From Bathynomus jamesi (taxonomy: Eukaryota; Arthropoda; Malacostraca; Isopoda; Cirolanidae): a stretch of 64,000 nucleotides of DNA. Position 1 is the first letter of the stretch. Every line of letters begins with the position of its first letter. Under the pieces are notes generated by a model that worked only from the letters and a program-made list of their open reading frames with translations, ran no database searches and was not told the origin of the DNA. Position numbers and translations under genes: made by a program. Of the stretch, positions 1 to 11,618 are shown piece by piece. Where the stretch lies: the NCBI GenBank assembly GCA_023014485.1, contig JAJOZX010005617.1, positions 153,501-217,500 of the forward strand, in the 5' to 3' direction.

Positions 1-1139
1 CTAAATTTGCCAAAAAAGGCTGCGGAAATTTTAGCTTCAAGACTTAAAGAGAAAAACTTGCTTACTTCAAACACATACATTTCATTTTACAGAAAAGAGA
101 AGAAGAACTTGTTAAATATTTTAGAACAGAGGATAGTTTAGTATATTGCTGCGACATAGTTGGTTGTTTGTTAAAGAAGATGGGGGTTGAGTCTTACGAT
201 GCAAATGATTGGCGCTTGTTTTTAGACAGTTCGAAAAGGAGTCTTAAGTGTGTGTTGTTGCATAATGGCAATCTATACGGCTCGATACCGATTGGGCACT
301 CAACAAAATTAAAAGAAAAGTATGAACATATAGAAAAGGTTTTAAATCTTATCAAATATAGGGAGCACGAGTGGATCATATGTGTTGACTTAAAAATGGT
401 TAATTTTCTGCTAGGACAACAAGGAGGGTATACTAAATATCCCTGCTTCCTTTACTTATGGGACAGCAGAGCCAAGGAAGAACATTATTTCAAACAAATC
501 TGGCCAGCACGAACATCACTTACTGTCGGAGAAAAAAACGTAATTAATCCACCTTTAGTGAGCAGAGATAAAATCATATTTCCTCCTCTGCATATAAAAC
601 TAGGCCTCATTAAACAATATGTAAAAGCTTTAGATACGAACGGCGAGTGTTTCAAATACATAACTTCAAAATTTCCAAGTTTAAGTTATGAAAAAATCAA
701 GGCGGGAATTTTCGACGGTCCACAAATAAGAACAATGATTAAAGACAGCAATTTTCCTAATGTCATGAATGAACGCGAAAAAAATGGCTGGTTCTCATTC
801 GTGGACTTGATAGAAAACTTTTTAGGCAATTATAGGGCAGATAACTACGAAGAAATCGTAAAAAAACTTTTAAGGGACTACAAAGAGTTAGGTTGCAATA
901 TGAGCATAAAAATGCATTTTTTGAATAGCCATCTTGACCAATTTCCAAGTAATTTAGGTGATGTAAGTGACGAACAAGGGGAGAGATTCCACCAAGATAT
1001 CAAAATTATGGAGGAACGGTACCAAGGCCGCTGGGATTCCCACATGATGGCTGATTACTGCTGGTGCTTGAAAAGAGACCTGCCATCAACAAGCAAATAC
1101 GCTAGAAAGTCTTACAAAAGAAAATGTTTGCCACAGTGA
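1..1139 (+). pseudogene. C-terminal part of a repeat-encoded metazoan protein family, frameshifted
   Basis: A long open frame covers about 168-1139. Homologous-looking coding continues upstream to the window edge, but in another frame: 1-92 reads in frame 1 (ending near ISFYRK) and from about 96 the REEELVKYF stretch reads in the main frame, so a one-base-type frameshift lies near 93-98. Conserved blocks are GQQGGYTKYPCFLYLWDSRA (residues about 84-103), IFPPLHIKLGLIKQYVKA and EQGERFHQDIKIMEERYQGR near the C-terminus. From memory, not checked, these blocks recur in many aquatic-animal and spider genomes as an uncharacterised, multicopy protein. I know no demonstrated function and suspect a DNA-transposon accessory or transposase-like protein. 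The apparent start at 168 is TTG and is only an edge of the open frame. Confidence 0.6.
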
Positions 1140-2500
1140 AAGCTTCATATCTGTTTGTTTTTTTATTTTAAGTCATTTCTATCGTTATAATGTAATTTTA
1201 CTGTAGTTTGAACTGCTTGTATTCATGAAACTTGAAAAAAAAATTTAACACATGACTTAATTTTTTAGTCCTAATTTGAAAAATCTGGAAAATGGCACAT
1301 AGGCTGTCGACAAGAATCAGGACCTGATAGAGCCAAACCGAGTTGAAATTCGTATTCAGCGCACCCAAATTACCTAGAATCAAATGTCAGATATCATTCA
1401 ATAAAATACGTGTTGCCCAGTGTTATTAAACTGCTGCTCTGCATACGATGCACACGTGTGTGTGTGTGTGTGTGTTGAGAGAGAGTTTATACTGATCTTT
1501 TATCCTTTTGCATTTAAAACAAATGTTTTTTCCATATTTATTCATTTACAAAAGTGACATTATTAAAAAAAAAGGACATTTTTTTTTAATAAAAATAAAA
1601 TGCCATTTTGGCTTCTGTTCTCGAAATATTTGAATGAATCGCTGCATCGGATTATCAAATTCTTCATCTGATAATCTTTATCTAAAATTATTTCAATCTG
1701 AGTTGCAATTGCGTGCGTGTGAAAGCGAATCTTGGATTAATTTCTACACAGCTGCTGTCATCCTCTCATATGTATCTGCATTCCATGGTCAAGAAATGGC
1801 GACTGAATTCGCTATTCTTTTTGATGATATACATACATAGTGTTAGTTTAGTATAATGTTCTCTCTCTCTCTCTCCCTCTCTCTCTGTATATCTATGCTT
1901 TGAAGTTGCAAGTAACCACAATCCAACAGTGTTCATACCTGGCATACGAGAACGTAGAATTGTCCTTGCCCTCACCTCTCTACGGGAGTGGTGCCTCCTT
2001 CTGCAGAAGTCCCTCCAGACGAGGAAGCAGTCTTTGAGAGCATCACGCTCTACCAGAAGACACGCGCCCTCGAGTAGTCAGCCCTTGGAAATCAGAATTG
2101 GGGTTTCCAAGGCACGATCTCCTAATTTCCCAATCCTAATCGTCAGTAAGCACGCTTCCTGTAGAAAGGTGGGGAATAATATAAGTACTTCCTCGTGTGC
2201 CAGGTAGGAATACCTGGTACACCTGACAGACCTGGAATACTTGAACTGTGGTTATTTGCACTTCAAAGCATTGGCTAAGTCCTCTCGTTTATTGCGGTTT
2301 TCTCTTTACATATATCACGACTTTACTCCCGCGTGTTTTTACATCATGCAGAATTATACCCAACTAGGATTCGAACCCAGAACTTGTGTGTAGGAATTGC
2401 GGACATTATACAAGAAAGTTGAATGAAATGGTCCTACTTGCCCGATGGTCTCGGGGGTTGGCATGCAAAACGCCTCTTGCCGCGAAAGCTTTAAGTACAC
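1140..2500. other. no gene seen; simple repeats and a pol III B-box-like motif
   Basis: AT-rich sequence with a short GT run near 1457-1475 and a CT run near 1860-1885. A perfect B-box-like match (GGTTCGAATCC on the minus strand) lies at about 2365-2380, perhaps an old tRNA-derived SINE, but no A box is visible. Short open frames here have no recognisable motif. Confidence 0.4.
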
Positions 2501-3044
2501 TGTAAACCCTTTAAAGTGGACAATTTTACATTGTTACATAATGTCTGACATCCGATTGGTTGACCTTATTATACCGCCAAATACAATTTTTTTTTTATGC
2601 AGAAAGGAGGGGCCAAGGGCGAATGTCCGCAAAACCACATATATATATATATATAGACAAATTGTGCACCACTGAGACAACGAAGGGCAGTATTTTTTCT
2701 GAGTGGGACTATGATGCAGTTCGTAGAATGGCCATTGTTCACATATATGTGAACACTTTGTAAGAGTACTTGAAAATATATAAATAACAAAACCTTTACC
2801 AAAATTGTGTAAAGAAACTTAAATTAGTTCATTTATATTAAAAAAAAATGCCAATTTAGAAGCAGGAAAAAACCTCCTCAGCCACTAAAGGGTTAATAAT
2901 CCTCTTGGTAGATGAAAGATGAGCCAGGTTGTATCAACGTTTAATACTGTTGTAGATCAGAGGTACGGTAGCTACATTCGTGACTCCTACTGAGAAGTCC
3001 CGAATTTGAATCTTGGTAGGGATATATATATATCAATCGATGCA

Positions 3045-3130
3045 TGCTCAACCCAGGAGCCAGTAGATGGAAGCGAACCATAGCCTCACTGCTCAGATTC
3101 CGCCACCGTAACCTTTGAGCTACCTGGTGC

Positions 3131-3131
<1 letters not shown>
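3045..3131 (-). repeat. tRNA-derived SINE head
   Basis: On the minus strand this reads as a tRNA-like head. An A-box-like TAGCTCAAAGG is followed about 40 nt later by a B-box-like GGTTCGCTTCC. It abuts a 40-bp (AT)n run at 3132-3178, a common arrangement for degenerate SINEs. No folding was computed. Confidence 0.45.
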
Positions 3132-3174
<43 letters not shown>

Positions 3175-3178
3175 ATTT
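3132..3178. repeat. (AT)n microsatellite
   Basis: Nearly uninterrupted AT dinucleotides, just upstream of the host exon cluster. Confidence 0.9.
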
Positions 3179-3462
3179 AGTTAATTAAAATGTAATTTCA
3201 ACTAATTTGCTTTGCCAATTTATTGAGAATTAAAACAAAGTCTGACCTAAATGAGTCATAACTGTTTTCACCTTTCAAATTTGGTAATAAATTTTCCAGA
3301 CGATAAAACATTTTCAGTCGTACAATTTACATTTTTGCAAAAATAAGTTATGAAGTTGTATTTTTAGACATTAAAAGAAACCCCAAATAATAATTAAGTT
3401 TCATTAATTTTAAAAGAAAAAATTTACTATAAATTAGTCAGTTTCTATTTTTGTCTTTTTAG

Positions 3463-3581
3463 GGATGTCAAACATAAGCAGTGCGAGTTCAGAAAGTGGA
3501 GAATCTTTTAACAGAAATTTAGTCACAACTTCAAAGGGTTATCGACAAGCAGCACGACCGCAAATCATTAAAAAAGTGAAG
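3463..3581 (+). CDS. internal or first visible exon of an unrecognised host gene (exon A)
   Basis: A pyrimidine-rich acceptor (TTTTTGTCTTTTTAG, ending 3462) precedes GG-ATG, and a GTGAAT donor starts at 3582. The exon reads 39 codons from the ATG at 3465 and ends on a codon boundary. If earlier exons exist, two bases (GG) belong to a preceding codon. The peptide is Ser/Asn-rich, then basic (ends IIKKVK). GC content is higher than in the flanks. Phase joins exactly to the exon at 3649. I do not recognise the protein, and upstream exons were not found. Confidence 0.6.
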
Positions 3582-3648
3582 GTGAATTCTAAGTAATGAT
3601 AAAAAAACGACAATATTACGAAGAATTAATTTTTTGAAATTAATTTAG

Positions 3649-3849
3649 CTTCGTTATCCCTTTAATGCTGAATCAAATTCGTTTTCTATGATGAAGGTTA
3701 CCAGTAAAAGTGGAGCACGAAGCAAAGAAAATTTTAATGGGGAACACCCGCAAATAAGAATCGACAGTTATGAAATAGTTCCAGTCCGATTATCGCCTAC
3801 TTCTAGAACACCTCGGGTGTTACTCAGGGAAAACAAAGTTGCGCCTCAG
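3649..3849 (+). CDS. exon B of the unrecognised host gene
   Basis: Acceptor TTAATTTAG ends at 3648 and the donor GTATTA starts at 3850. The exon is 201 nt, exactly 67 codons, phase 0 at both ends and open throughout. The peptide contains a stretch around RLSPTSRTPRVLLRENKVAP, basic and Pro/Ser-rich like a disordered region. It continues exon A in frame. The intron before it is only 67 bp. Confidence 0.62.
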
Positions 3850-3983
3850 GTATTACTGTAAATTTTGTAGAATTCAATAAATTTAATATTAATAAATTAA
3901 AAAATAATAAAATTAATGTATTTCATATCAATAAATATAGTTCATTATAGTTGCCAGCCTACTCATTTCTATTTTGGTTTCAG

Positions 3984-4078
3984 GAGATCACGTGTCGGTT
4001 ACCAACGATAAAAGAGTACGCGGAATTTATATCAGAGAGGGAGATGGAACGAGAAAAATCCTCGTCTACACGAATAAG
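3984..4078 (+). CDS. exon C of the unrecognised host gene
   Basis: A strong acceptor (TTCTATTTTGGTTTCAG) ends at 3983 and the donor GTAAAT starts at 4079. The 95-nt exon reads 31 codons in frame with exon B and leaves two bases (AG) for the next exon. The peptide LPTIKEYAEFISEREMEREK looks helical and charged. This phase is what both candidate last exons, at 6485 and 15251, require. Confidence 0.62.
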
Positions 4079-4461
4079 GTAAATTTTTTTTAAATTATTT
4101 GTTTGACATTTGATTTTATCTATTATTTAAATATCGTAAAAGTCAATTCCATTAAATCAACTGACGTACAAAATATTTAAAAATATAATGTCATTCTTTA
4201 CTTATGTTCACACTTTCAAAAATAACTAAAAACCATGAAATTTGGTACGATTATTGGCCAAGGGTGGGAGTTATTTTACAGGCACAGAGCAACCCCCGAA
4301 TATACTATATTTCCCTTTCTTTGAAGATCCTGTCCTTTTAGAGAGAGAGAGACCATGAACACATGCGTGAAAGTGGGGAGTGCCTGTTAGACAAGAGTCT
4401 CGAGCCAAAGGTTTCATACGGATGAAAATTCTGACATGATTAAGAATGATCCTATTATTAC

Positions 4462-5035
4462 TATCATTGCTTGGTTCAGTGATGAAGCTCACTTTTTCCT
4501 GGATGGACATGTCAATAAAGGGAATTCACTATTTTTGGTCCCTGGAAAACCCTCACGTAGCAGTGGATAATCCGCTTCATCCGCTACCGCTACATGTCAC
4601 TGTTCGGTGCGCGATGTGATCCTTGGCCCACTTTTTATTGACAGAAGTGGAACAAAATAGTTAAGTCCACATCCTTCAACAGTTCATCCCGTTTCGTATG
4701 ATCCAAATCAATGACAATGACAGAACTTGGTTTCAGCATGATAAGCGCAAGACTTACCCAGCGATTGTCGTTTTGGATTTGCCTAGAACATTTGGCTAGA
4801 GAGTCCTAACTAACAGGTACCTCCACCTTCAAGAATGTGGTCTTGCGTGACCTCCTTTTTCACCTGACCTCCATCCTTACGATTTCTTCTTGTGTGGAAA
4901 TATCGAAAGCAACAACCGAACGTGAAACTCGATTCATTTCTCCCGAAATGCTCGAAGCCATGATAAGAAATTACAGTGCCCGAATTCGTCACGTAATTTT
5001 GTAAAAAGAAAACACTTTGATCATATAGCAAGCTC
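4462..5035 (+). pseudogene. decayed mariner-type transposase in the host intron
   Basis: Broken reading frames preserve the family's order of motifs. First comes an SDEAHFFLDG block with the first catalytic Asp, then a W-ENPH-like block, a HVTV block, and WFQHD carrying the second Asp. Near 4860 comes a degraded SPDLHPYDFFL-like block. Several stops and frameshifts show it is dead. It lies in the 2.4-kb intron between exons C and D and is relative to, but far more decayed than, the intact element at 12804-14207. Confidence 0.6.
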
Positions 5036-5045
5036 GTAGGAAATA

Positions 5046-5172
5046 CAGGGTGTCTCAAAAGTCCCTGCGCACCTAATATATATATATTCTCTAATTAATA
5101 CTTATCGTATTATTCAAAGATTATATATATATATATATATATATATATCCACAGGAACTTTTGAAACACCCT
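5046..5172. mobile_element. palindromic CAGGGTG MITE
   Basis: Terminal inverted repeats CAGGGTGTCTCAAAAGT and ACTTTTGAAACACCCT flank an (AT)n core (5122-5148). TA dinucleotides at both ends fit Tc1/mariner target duplication. No coding capacity. Confidence 0.65.
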
Positions 5173-5390
5173 ATACTTCCATCCTTTCACATTAATTGTG
5201 CTAAGTCTCATAATTCTTCGATATTTAATTGCTATTTATTTTGAAAGTGTAACGTAATTCAATAGCCATTCGCCTATTAACTTGTACTAGCATTAAATTA
5301 TGGAAAAGAGGCTATTAACGGTTTAAAAAAATAACAAAACACTCTATGTGGTTACCTTCTAAAGCTAAATAGCGAAACAATGGTGCAATA

Positions 5391-5510
5391 AGAAAACCAC
5401 AACCATATAACCATAACCATATGGTTAAATATAACCATTTAATAACAATAAGAAAACCACAACCATATAACCATAACCATATGGTTAAATATAACCATTT
5501 AATAACAATA
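5391..5510. repeat. perfect 60-bp tandem duplication
   Basis: 5391-5450 and 5451-5510 are identical by eye over all 60 bases. Each unit itself contains AACCATATAACCATAACCAT and its partial inverse ATGGTTAAATATAACC. Perfect identity implies a very recent duplication or an assembly or replication-slippage event. Confidence 0.85.
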
Positions 5511-6244
5511 AATAAAAAAATTGTAACAATGGTACAGGATAAAATAATTGTGTAACAACATTGAGTGAAGTCAAAATACAGTTGTGAATGGCATTCAAAT
5601 ACCAGAGGTCGTTTCAGGATTGATTTTAAATGTAGTTAAATTTTAAACTTTAGCACGTTGGCTGCCGCCATGCTTTCATTTACAAGTTTTTTGCTACATA
5701 AACGAGAGCATTCCTGAAGTGCCAAGGAGCATTCACAATATCCTAGAGTCTAGTGCGACATAGAAATTTTAGGTTCAAAATAAATCTGGTCTGTGAACCA
5801 CGGGTGGGTCACAGGCACATTACTAACAGTATGGTGTGACCCACTGGTGGGTTACGAGGCACCCAACGTATTAAACGTAGTTATAATGTTATAATGTAAT
5901 TATAATGTCGTTACTTAATGAAAAGGAAGTGATGAATAATTTCACCTATTATGAATGGATTATCAAATTTAATGAAGTATTGATTATTAATTTTCAACCT
6001 GAATTTTCGGTCAGAAGTGTAAAATAATTGTTAATAATAATTAACAACGTAAATTCATATATTTTATACATTTTTTGTACACGAAACCGCTTCGTGGTTT
6101 TTAAAACGTATGAAAGAGACTCGTTTTGAGATGACAAAAACTTCAAACGAGATGACTAAGTTTTTTACAACTTGTTTTCACACACGCTAAATAATAAGGA
6201 CTAAAATAAATAAATATATATATATATACACGACTACAGCTTTA

Positions 6245-6345
6245 CGTGGGATCCGAACCACGGGTCGCTACGTAATCTGGGCGCGGGGGACGGTCTCCCA
6301 TCCAACTACTACCCAAACCCAATGTCGCTACGACATACGATATAT
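6245..6345 (-). repeat. 5S rRNA-derived SINE-like sequence
   Basis: The minus strand reads GCGACATTGGGTTTGGGTAG then TTGGATGGGAGACC. This matches the 5S rRNA internal promoter layout: intermediate element followed by box C, here GGATGGGAGACC. A GGTTCGGATCCCAC motif resembling a tRNA B box follows. It is not an intact 5S gene because the box A region is truncated or diverged. Confidence 0.5.
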
Positions 6346-6484
6346 AATATGATACGATATATAATATAAAAAATATACGGAATAAATATAATATTTATAT
6401 ATTTAGGAATTGACTTATTTAATTTAATGCCAAATTTATAGTTAATAATAGATTTTTTTCAAACATTATGTATCAATATTTCAG

Positions 6485-6542
6485 AAATGGTCGAACGCAA
6501 CGAATACAAAAAACGAGGACAAACAGTTCTAATTCAATTTAG
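6485..6542 (+). CDS. candidate short last exon (exon D) of the unrecognised host gene
   Basis: Acceptor ATCAATATTTCAG ends at 6484. One base completes the AG left by exon C, giving Arg, then 18 codons (NGRTQRIQKTRTNSSNSI) end in TAG at 6540-6542. The exon is visibly less AT-rich than the surrounding intron and the peptide is basic. It is short, so chance occurrence cannot be excluded. The alternative is that exon C joins the exon at 15251. Confidence 0.45.
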
Positions 6543-6647
6543 AAATGAATTTGTCAGTTTTATTTTTAATTGGAAATATACTATCCATCCATAATAGCCA
6601 CCTGACAGTAAGACCAATAATTTCAACTAACACAAACATTTATACAG

Positions 6648-6682
<35 letters not shown>

Positions 6683-6736
6683 CAATGTTTCGGTCACTTT
6701 CTGTAGGAAACTATTTTGTTTTAGGTATTTGAAGTA

Positions 6737-6820
6737 CAGGGTGTCTCAGAAGTCACGCACCATAAACTTTATAATTAAATTAAATAAATTAGTTATGGTG
6801 CGCGACTACTGAGACACCCT
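6737..6820. mobile_element. 84-bp palindromic CAGGGTG MITE
   Basis: Ends CAGGGTGTCTCAGAAGT...ACTACTGAGACACCCT with CGCACCATAA and TTATGGTGCG inside form one hairpin around a short AT-rich loop. TA flanks are present. Confidence 0.65.
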
Positions 6821-6897
6821 CTATGTCTCTCTTGAACGGAAAATGCCTTATTACATATTTAACAATGAAAGTGCTAAATCAAAAGGAAACTAGGAGC

Positions 6898-6966
6898 TAA
6901 TGATACTCGAACCCGCGTCGCGTAGTTTTGCAATCGGCGATCCTACTGATCACGCCATCCAGAACT
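6898..6966 (-). repeat. tRNA-derived SINE head
   Basis: The minus strand reads GGATGGCGTGATCAGTAGGA then, after about 30 nt, GGGTTCGAGTATCA, an A-box/B-box pair at tRNA spacing. Acceptor-stem pairing is not evident, so it is a relic rather than a tRNA gene. Confidence 0.45.
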
Positions 6967-7292
6967 CATTAATGATAATTCAATCAAGCGAAGCCATTAA
7001 TAATTATCACGCCGTTCGACCGTGTTCCATTCAACTTTCTCGCCTTCTTCTATTGGGGGGGGGGGGGGGGGGAGTGGCGCTTTTGCGGGCTTTCGCCCTT
7101 GGCTTCTCCTTCCTGCATGCATAAAATAAACATATATATATATATACAGTATATGAATGCGACACGGATTCGAGTCACTCTATTTCATAGTTTCCCCACT
7201 TTATTCCTTATCTATCTCATTTAAGTGCGGTTATTGTACTTAAAATGCATTTAATGAATGGGCCAATGTTACGGATTAACTAGCTCTCTTCC

Positions 7293-7294
<2 letters not shown>

Positions 7295-7324
<30 letters not shown>
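7295..7324. repeat. (GA)n microsatellite
   Basis: Pure GA run preceded by TCTCTTCCCGGAGAGA, a small inverted repeat also seen beside the GA tract at 10840 (CTCTTTCCGGAGAGAG), so the two tracts share an origin. Confidence 0.85.
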
Positions 7325-7329
<5 letters not shown>

Positions 7330-7836
7330 AACATGTTTACAAGTTACAGTAAGAAATGACACTGGGTGTGAAGTAAGTGACAAGCAGGGTGCGCGTGTCT
7401 CGAATGAATGGCAATAACGATAGAATAAAACAACTGACTGTGGAAAATCTGAGGAAAAACAAATACGTACTTCCAGCACAAGGACATCCATAAGAGAGTT
7501 GCGAGTTACAAGGACATCCATAAGAGAGTTACGAGAAGTTACAAGGACAAGAGGAAGCCTCAAAGACCTTTTGGTCCACTCAGGGAGGTTCCTATTATTA
7601 AACTATTAATTTTTTAACTATTCTAGCAGCAGTAGAATACTGGATAGAAAAGCATAAGGATTTCTCCCAACCCTCCGCTTCCTCCCCGCCAGAGGCGGGT
7701 ACGGAAAAAGGTTGAAAAAAGTACTTTGACCATGGAAAAGTAACCAAAGAAATTTTATAAGAAAGAGGAGAATCAAAAAAGTAGCTTTACAATTATGCTT
7801 TGCACACAGAAATCATATACAGATAGTACCGTTGTA

Positions 7837-7913
7837 CAGGGTGATCCATTTAAAACCGTACCCAAATTAAAAGTAGTACGGTTCAGTAGTACGGTTTTAA
7901 ATGGATCACCCTG
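7837..7913. mobile_element. 77-bp palindromic CAGGGTGATCC MITE
   Basis: CAGGGTGATCCATTTAAAAC at the left is mirrored by GTTTTAAATGGATCACCCTG at the right, flanked by TA. The GTGATCC end is shared with 12369-12446 and with the mariner-like element at 12804, suggesting cross-mobilisation by that transposase. Confidence 0.7.
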
Positions 7914-8010
7914 TATAAACTAACTTAATATATTTGTACTGATCGTATATCAACTACTTGGTATCGTCACAAAAACCTCGAACATATGGTTTTGATTTTA
8001 TACAAAATAT

Positions 8011-8230
8011 TTACAGCTCTAATTACCGAAGTATGGGCCAACAAAGACCCCATGGCCCACTCCAGGTTAGCTAAAAAAAGGATTAAGAGAAGAAAAGTTC
8101 AAACTCTCCATGCTTACACTTATGTACGTGCAAAGCTATCATGCTGAAATAGTGGTAAAGCTCCTCGCCTTCTCTTTGCGTGGGGCCACTGCTGGCAAAG
8201 TGATGAAATGCTAGTATAGGAAAGGGGTTG
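8011..8230. repeat. diverged dispersed repeat, second copy at about 43316-43560
   Basis: Shared blocks include AACAAAGACCC, CCACTC and AGGTTAGC near the start and ATAGGAAAGGGGT near the end, in the same order and orientation in both copies. No coding potential or terminal repeats recognised. Confidence 0.4.
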
Positions 8231-8432
8231 AAACAGGAATTGAAAACGGAAATCAGATGTTCCACACCATGCCCGCACTCATCCAAGAGAAATAAGAAAA
8301 AAAAATAGTGATAGCAGAAATGCAAATCTACCTCACCCAATCCCTGGCATGCATTGTTTTAGTGTTTTGTTCATTAGGAAGAATTAAAAAAAAATTATAT
8401 TTCTACAAAATACTACTATAATACTATTACTA

Positions 8433-8433
<1 letters not shown>

Positions 8434-8470
<37 letters not shown>
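8434..8470. repeat. (CTA)n microsatellite
   Basis: Pure ACT/CTA trinucleotides immediately upstream of the LINE fragment. Confidence 0.85.
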
Positions 8471-8475
8471 TAATA

Positions 8476-10620
8476 CTGAAACATATTCCAGAGAGACAGG
8501 AAAGAAAACGTAGCAAGCTCGAGAGGAAAATCAGGACACTATTCAGGCAACGAAGACAAACCGTAAAACATCTCCACAGATGCCGAACTGATGCAAAGAG
8601 ACTCAAACTAGAGAGGAAACTTGGCGAAACAGAAATGGCCCTAAAACAAACAGTCATACATAAGTCAAACGAGGAGGAAAGCAAGGTAGCAGAAAACATA
8701 AAAAGTAACCCAAAATACTTCTACACGTTTGCGAAAAGGAAAATACAGTGTAAGGAGAGTATTGGTCCGTTGATAGACGGGGAGGCCGAATACACAAATG
8801 ACCCTAAAGAAATAAGCGAAATGCTTAGGGAACAATTTAACTCTGTGTTTAGCAACCCCTAAGTCCGAGATAGAAGTGGAAAACCCAGAAGAATATTTCG
8901 ACATAGATACAAATCAACCAAGAACAAATTCCCCGACAAACCTGTTAATTGACTTCGAGTTCACGGAAGGAGATGTAATTACGGCCTTATCACAGATGCG
9001 AGACAATTCAGCGCCAGGGCCAGACACATGGAGTGCCACGTTTCTGAAGAAATGTAAAGAGAGTATTGCCAAACCGCTATACTTACTATTGAGGAAATCA
9101 CTCGACACAGGACAAATTCCACTCCCCTTGAAGAATGCGAACATTTCCCCCTATTTAAAGGTGGTAACAGAGGCCCAAGAATTATCGGCCAGTGGCTCTC
9201 ACCTCACACCTTATGAAGTGTTTTGAACGTATAATTAGAGGCAAAACTACCAAATCAACATGGCTTCAGGGCGGAAAGATCATGCCTATCACAGCTTCTA
9301 GACCACCAGGAGAAAATATTGGAAACATTGTGTTGAGGACAAAACATAGATGTAATATATACGGACTTTGCTAAAGCCTTCGATAAATGTAACTATGAAA
9401 TTATAGCACACAAACTTAAGAGTACAGGAATTACTGGAAAGCTAGGAAGATCGATATTTAATTTCTTGACGCAAAGAACACAAAAAGTGGTGGTAAACGG
9501 AGTTAAATCGGAAGTCTCGGAAGTCGTGAGCTCTGTCCCACAAGGGACAGTATTAGCTCCATTGCTGTTCATAATAATGATTGCAGATATTGATGCAGAT
9601 ATTAAAGACAGTATTGTATGCTGTTTCACAGATGACACAAAGATATGTAAGGAAATATTGAACGAAGGTGACATAAGAAAATTACAAAACGACATTGAAA
9701 CATTATTCCAGTGGGCAGAAGACAACAATATGAAGTTCAACGAAGAAAAATTCCAACTTCTAAGATATGGTAATAACAAGGAGCTGCAGAATAAAAGATA
9801 CAAAACTATGCAAGCCAGACAGATAACACCAAATCCACAAGTCAGGGATCTCGGAGTAATAATGGCGTCGGATACAGAATTCAGAGAGCATTACAACATC
9901 AAAATTACAACGGCTAGAAAAATAATGGGAATCATCTGGAGGACTTCCGCAGCAGAAAAGCAAACATCATGCTCAAATTATGGCAGTGCCTAGTCCCACC
10001 AATAATTGAGTATTGCTCAATACTTACAAGCCCACACAGAAAACGAGACATTGCGAACATTGAAGCTATGCAAAGGACTTTTACGTCTTAGGTAGAAGAA
10101 ACGGAAGGTGAAGACTACTGGTCTCGACTACAATCCCTGAAACTCTACTCTCTCGAAAGAAGGCGAGAGCGGTACACAATAATATACATATGGAAAATAC
10201 TGGAGGGCTTTGTTCCTAACCTTAAAAATGAAATAGAAACAAACTGGAATGAGAGAAGAGGCAGATTTTGTACAGTCCCAGCTGCTGTGGGACAGGGGAG
10301 GGACCATGAAAACGAGGATGGCAAATTCCCTCAGAATACGAGGCCCAAAGCTTTTCAATACTTTACCGAGAGAAGTAAGAAATCTCCAGCACACCGACCT
10401 GAATAACTTCAAGTACCTGCTGGACAGATTTCTGTGCAAAGTCCCTGACCAGCCATGTGTGGCTGGCTACATGGGCAGGAGGAGATCAGACAGCAATTCC
10501 CTCCTTCAACAAATCCCGCAAATGAGGCGGGATGCTGCAGAGGGGTCGACCACAGGTCAATCCTGAACCGTCGTTCGAACCCACACAAAGTAACAAAGTA
10601 ACAAAATACTTATCTACTCT
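8476..10620 (+). pseudogene. LINE (non-LTR retrotransposon) fragment, 5'-truncated and frameshifted
   Basis: Coding blocks on the plus strand follow the ORF2 order of a LINE after its endonuclease has been lost. A basic coiled region (about 8482-8700) is followed by a KSNPKYFYTFAKRK-like linker and the reverse-transcriptase blocks DNSAPGPD (about 9002) and FAKAFDKCNYE (about 9370). Next come SVPQGTVLAPLLF (about 9535) and CFTDDTK (about 9625), where the usual FADD/YADD has become FTDD. The C-terminal GPKLFNTLPREVRN block is near 10350. Stops and frameshifts near 8862, 9226 and 9370 inactivate it. FxDDTK with GVPQGSVLGP-type blocks suggests a CR1/L2/Daphne-like clade; clade assignment needs a phylogeny. 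Confidence 0.85.
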
Positions 10621-10837
10621 ATTCTTAAACATGTTAACGAGGTAGGCAAGTGTGTGTGAGCGTGTTTTCTGTAGTTGAATGTTTGTCGTGTGTAGTGTAT
10701 ATGTCTGCCAACTCTTTGAATGTCACTGAGTTTCAACTTGGGTCTCCTGCCGTGAAAGGTGTTTATGCGGCAAGTGATATATTCAGTCGTTCATATTTCG
10801 CGGTGTGGTGCCACCACGAGAATAAAAAATCTCTTTC

Positions 10838-10906
<69 letters not shown>

Positions 10907-11618
10907 TATATTAGTGAGTAGAGGTATGATGAGGGAAGTATCATGTAAAACAATAACTGTATTGGATTTGAGTAGAGTTTCGTCAGACCATCTGCTTGTA
11001 TTGTGTAAATTGTTGGTTGTCTGTTTGGTATAAAAGGAAGAGAGACAATAGACAGATACAAAGAATGAAAGGTGAAAAGAATGAATGAATTATGAGGAAG
11101 TAACAGAGTATAGAAGTATAGAAGAGTAGAACGAGTCCTTGGCGATATAGATAGTGAATAATCACTGTACAGAATATGTAGAATATGTATGAAAAATACT
11201 TTGTGAAGACAGTATCTGATGTATGTGGAGTATGTATGACATGGAGTAAAGAAAAAGGTGACTGCATGGTGGAATGATGAGGAGAAGAATGCAATGAAAA
11301 ACATGAGGAAAGTCTGCGGGAAAGAATGTTACAAACGCAACCTGGAATGAATTTTAGAGAGAATGTAAAAAAAATGTAAGAATGTAAAAAAGTGTAAGAG
11401 TAGGTGAAGACTTAGAAAGGGAGATTAATGAAGAGTATGTGAAATGACAACATGTAAATAAAAGTAAGTAAATATGGAAGAGGTTTAAAGAGTATTTTAG
11501 TAAGTTGGTAGGTGAGGTTGATGAACAAGAAGCAAGTGTGAATGAAGTTTGTTATTGGTTTCGGTGGCACGTATACATAGAAGTGTATATCAAGGCGTGG
11601 AAGATATAAAATTATATA
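10621..11618. other. no gene seen; GA microsatellite and GA-rich low-complexity DNA
   Basis: Purine-rich degenerate sequence with many GAATG/GAAGT stretches follows the GA tract. Long minus-strand open frames here are composition artefacts (Phe/Ser/Leu-rich). Confidence 0.4.
10840..10904. repeat. 65-bp (GA)n microsatellite
   Basis: Uninterrupted AG dinucleotides. Confidence 0.95.

Noticed and set aside
2502..2896. piggyBac-type MITE between AAACCCTTTAAAG and CTAAAGGGTTAA
   Set aside because: Only about nine bases match between the ends, and no clear TTAA duplication is visible.
10906..11304. Two long overlapping minus-strand ORFs
   Set aside because: Phe/Ser/Leu/Ile-rich translation of purine-rich DNA with no domain and no splice signals.
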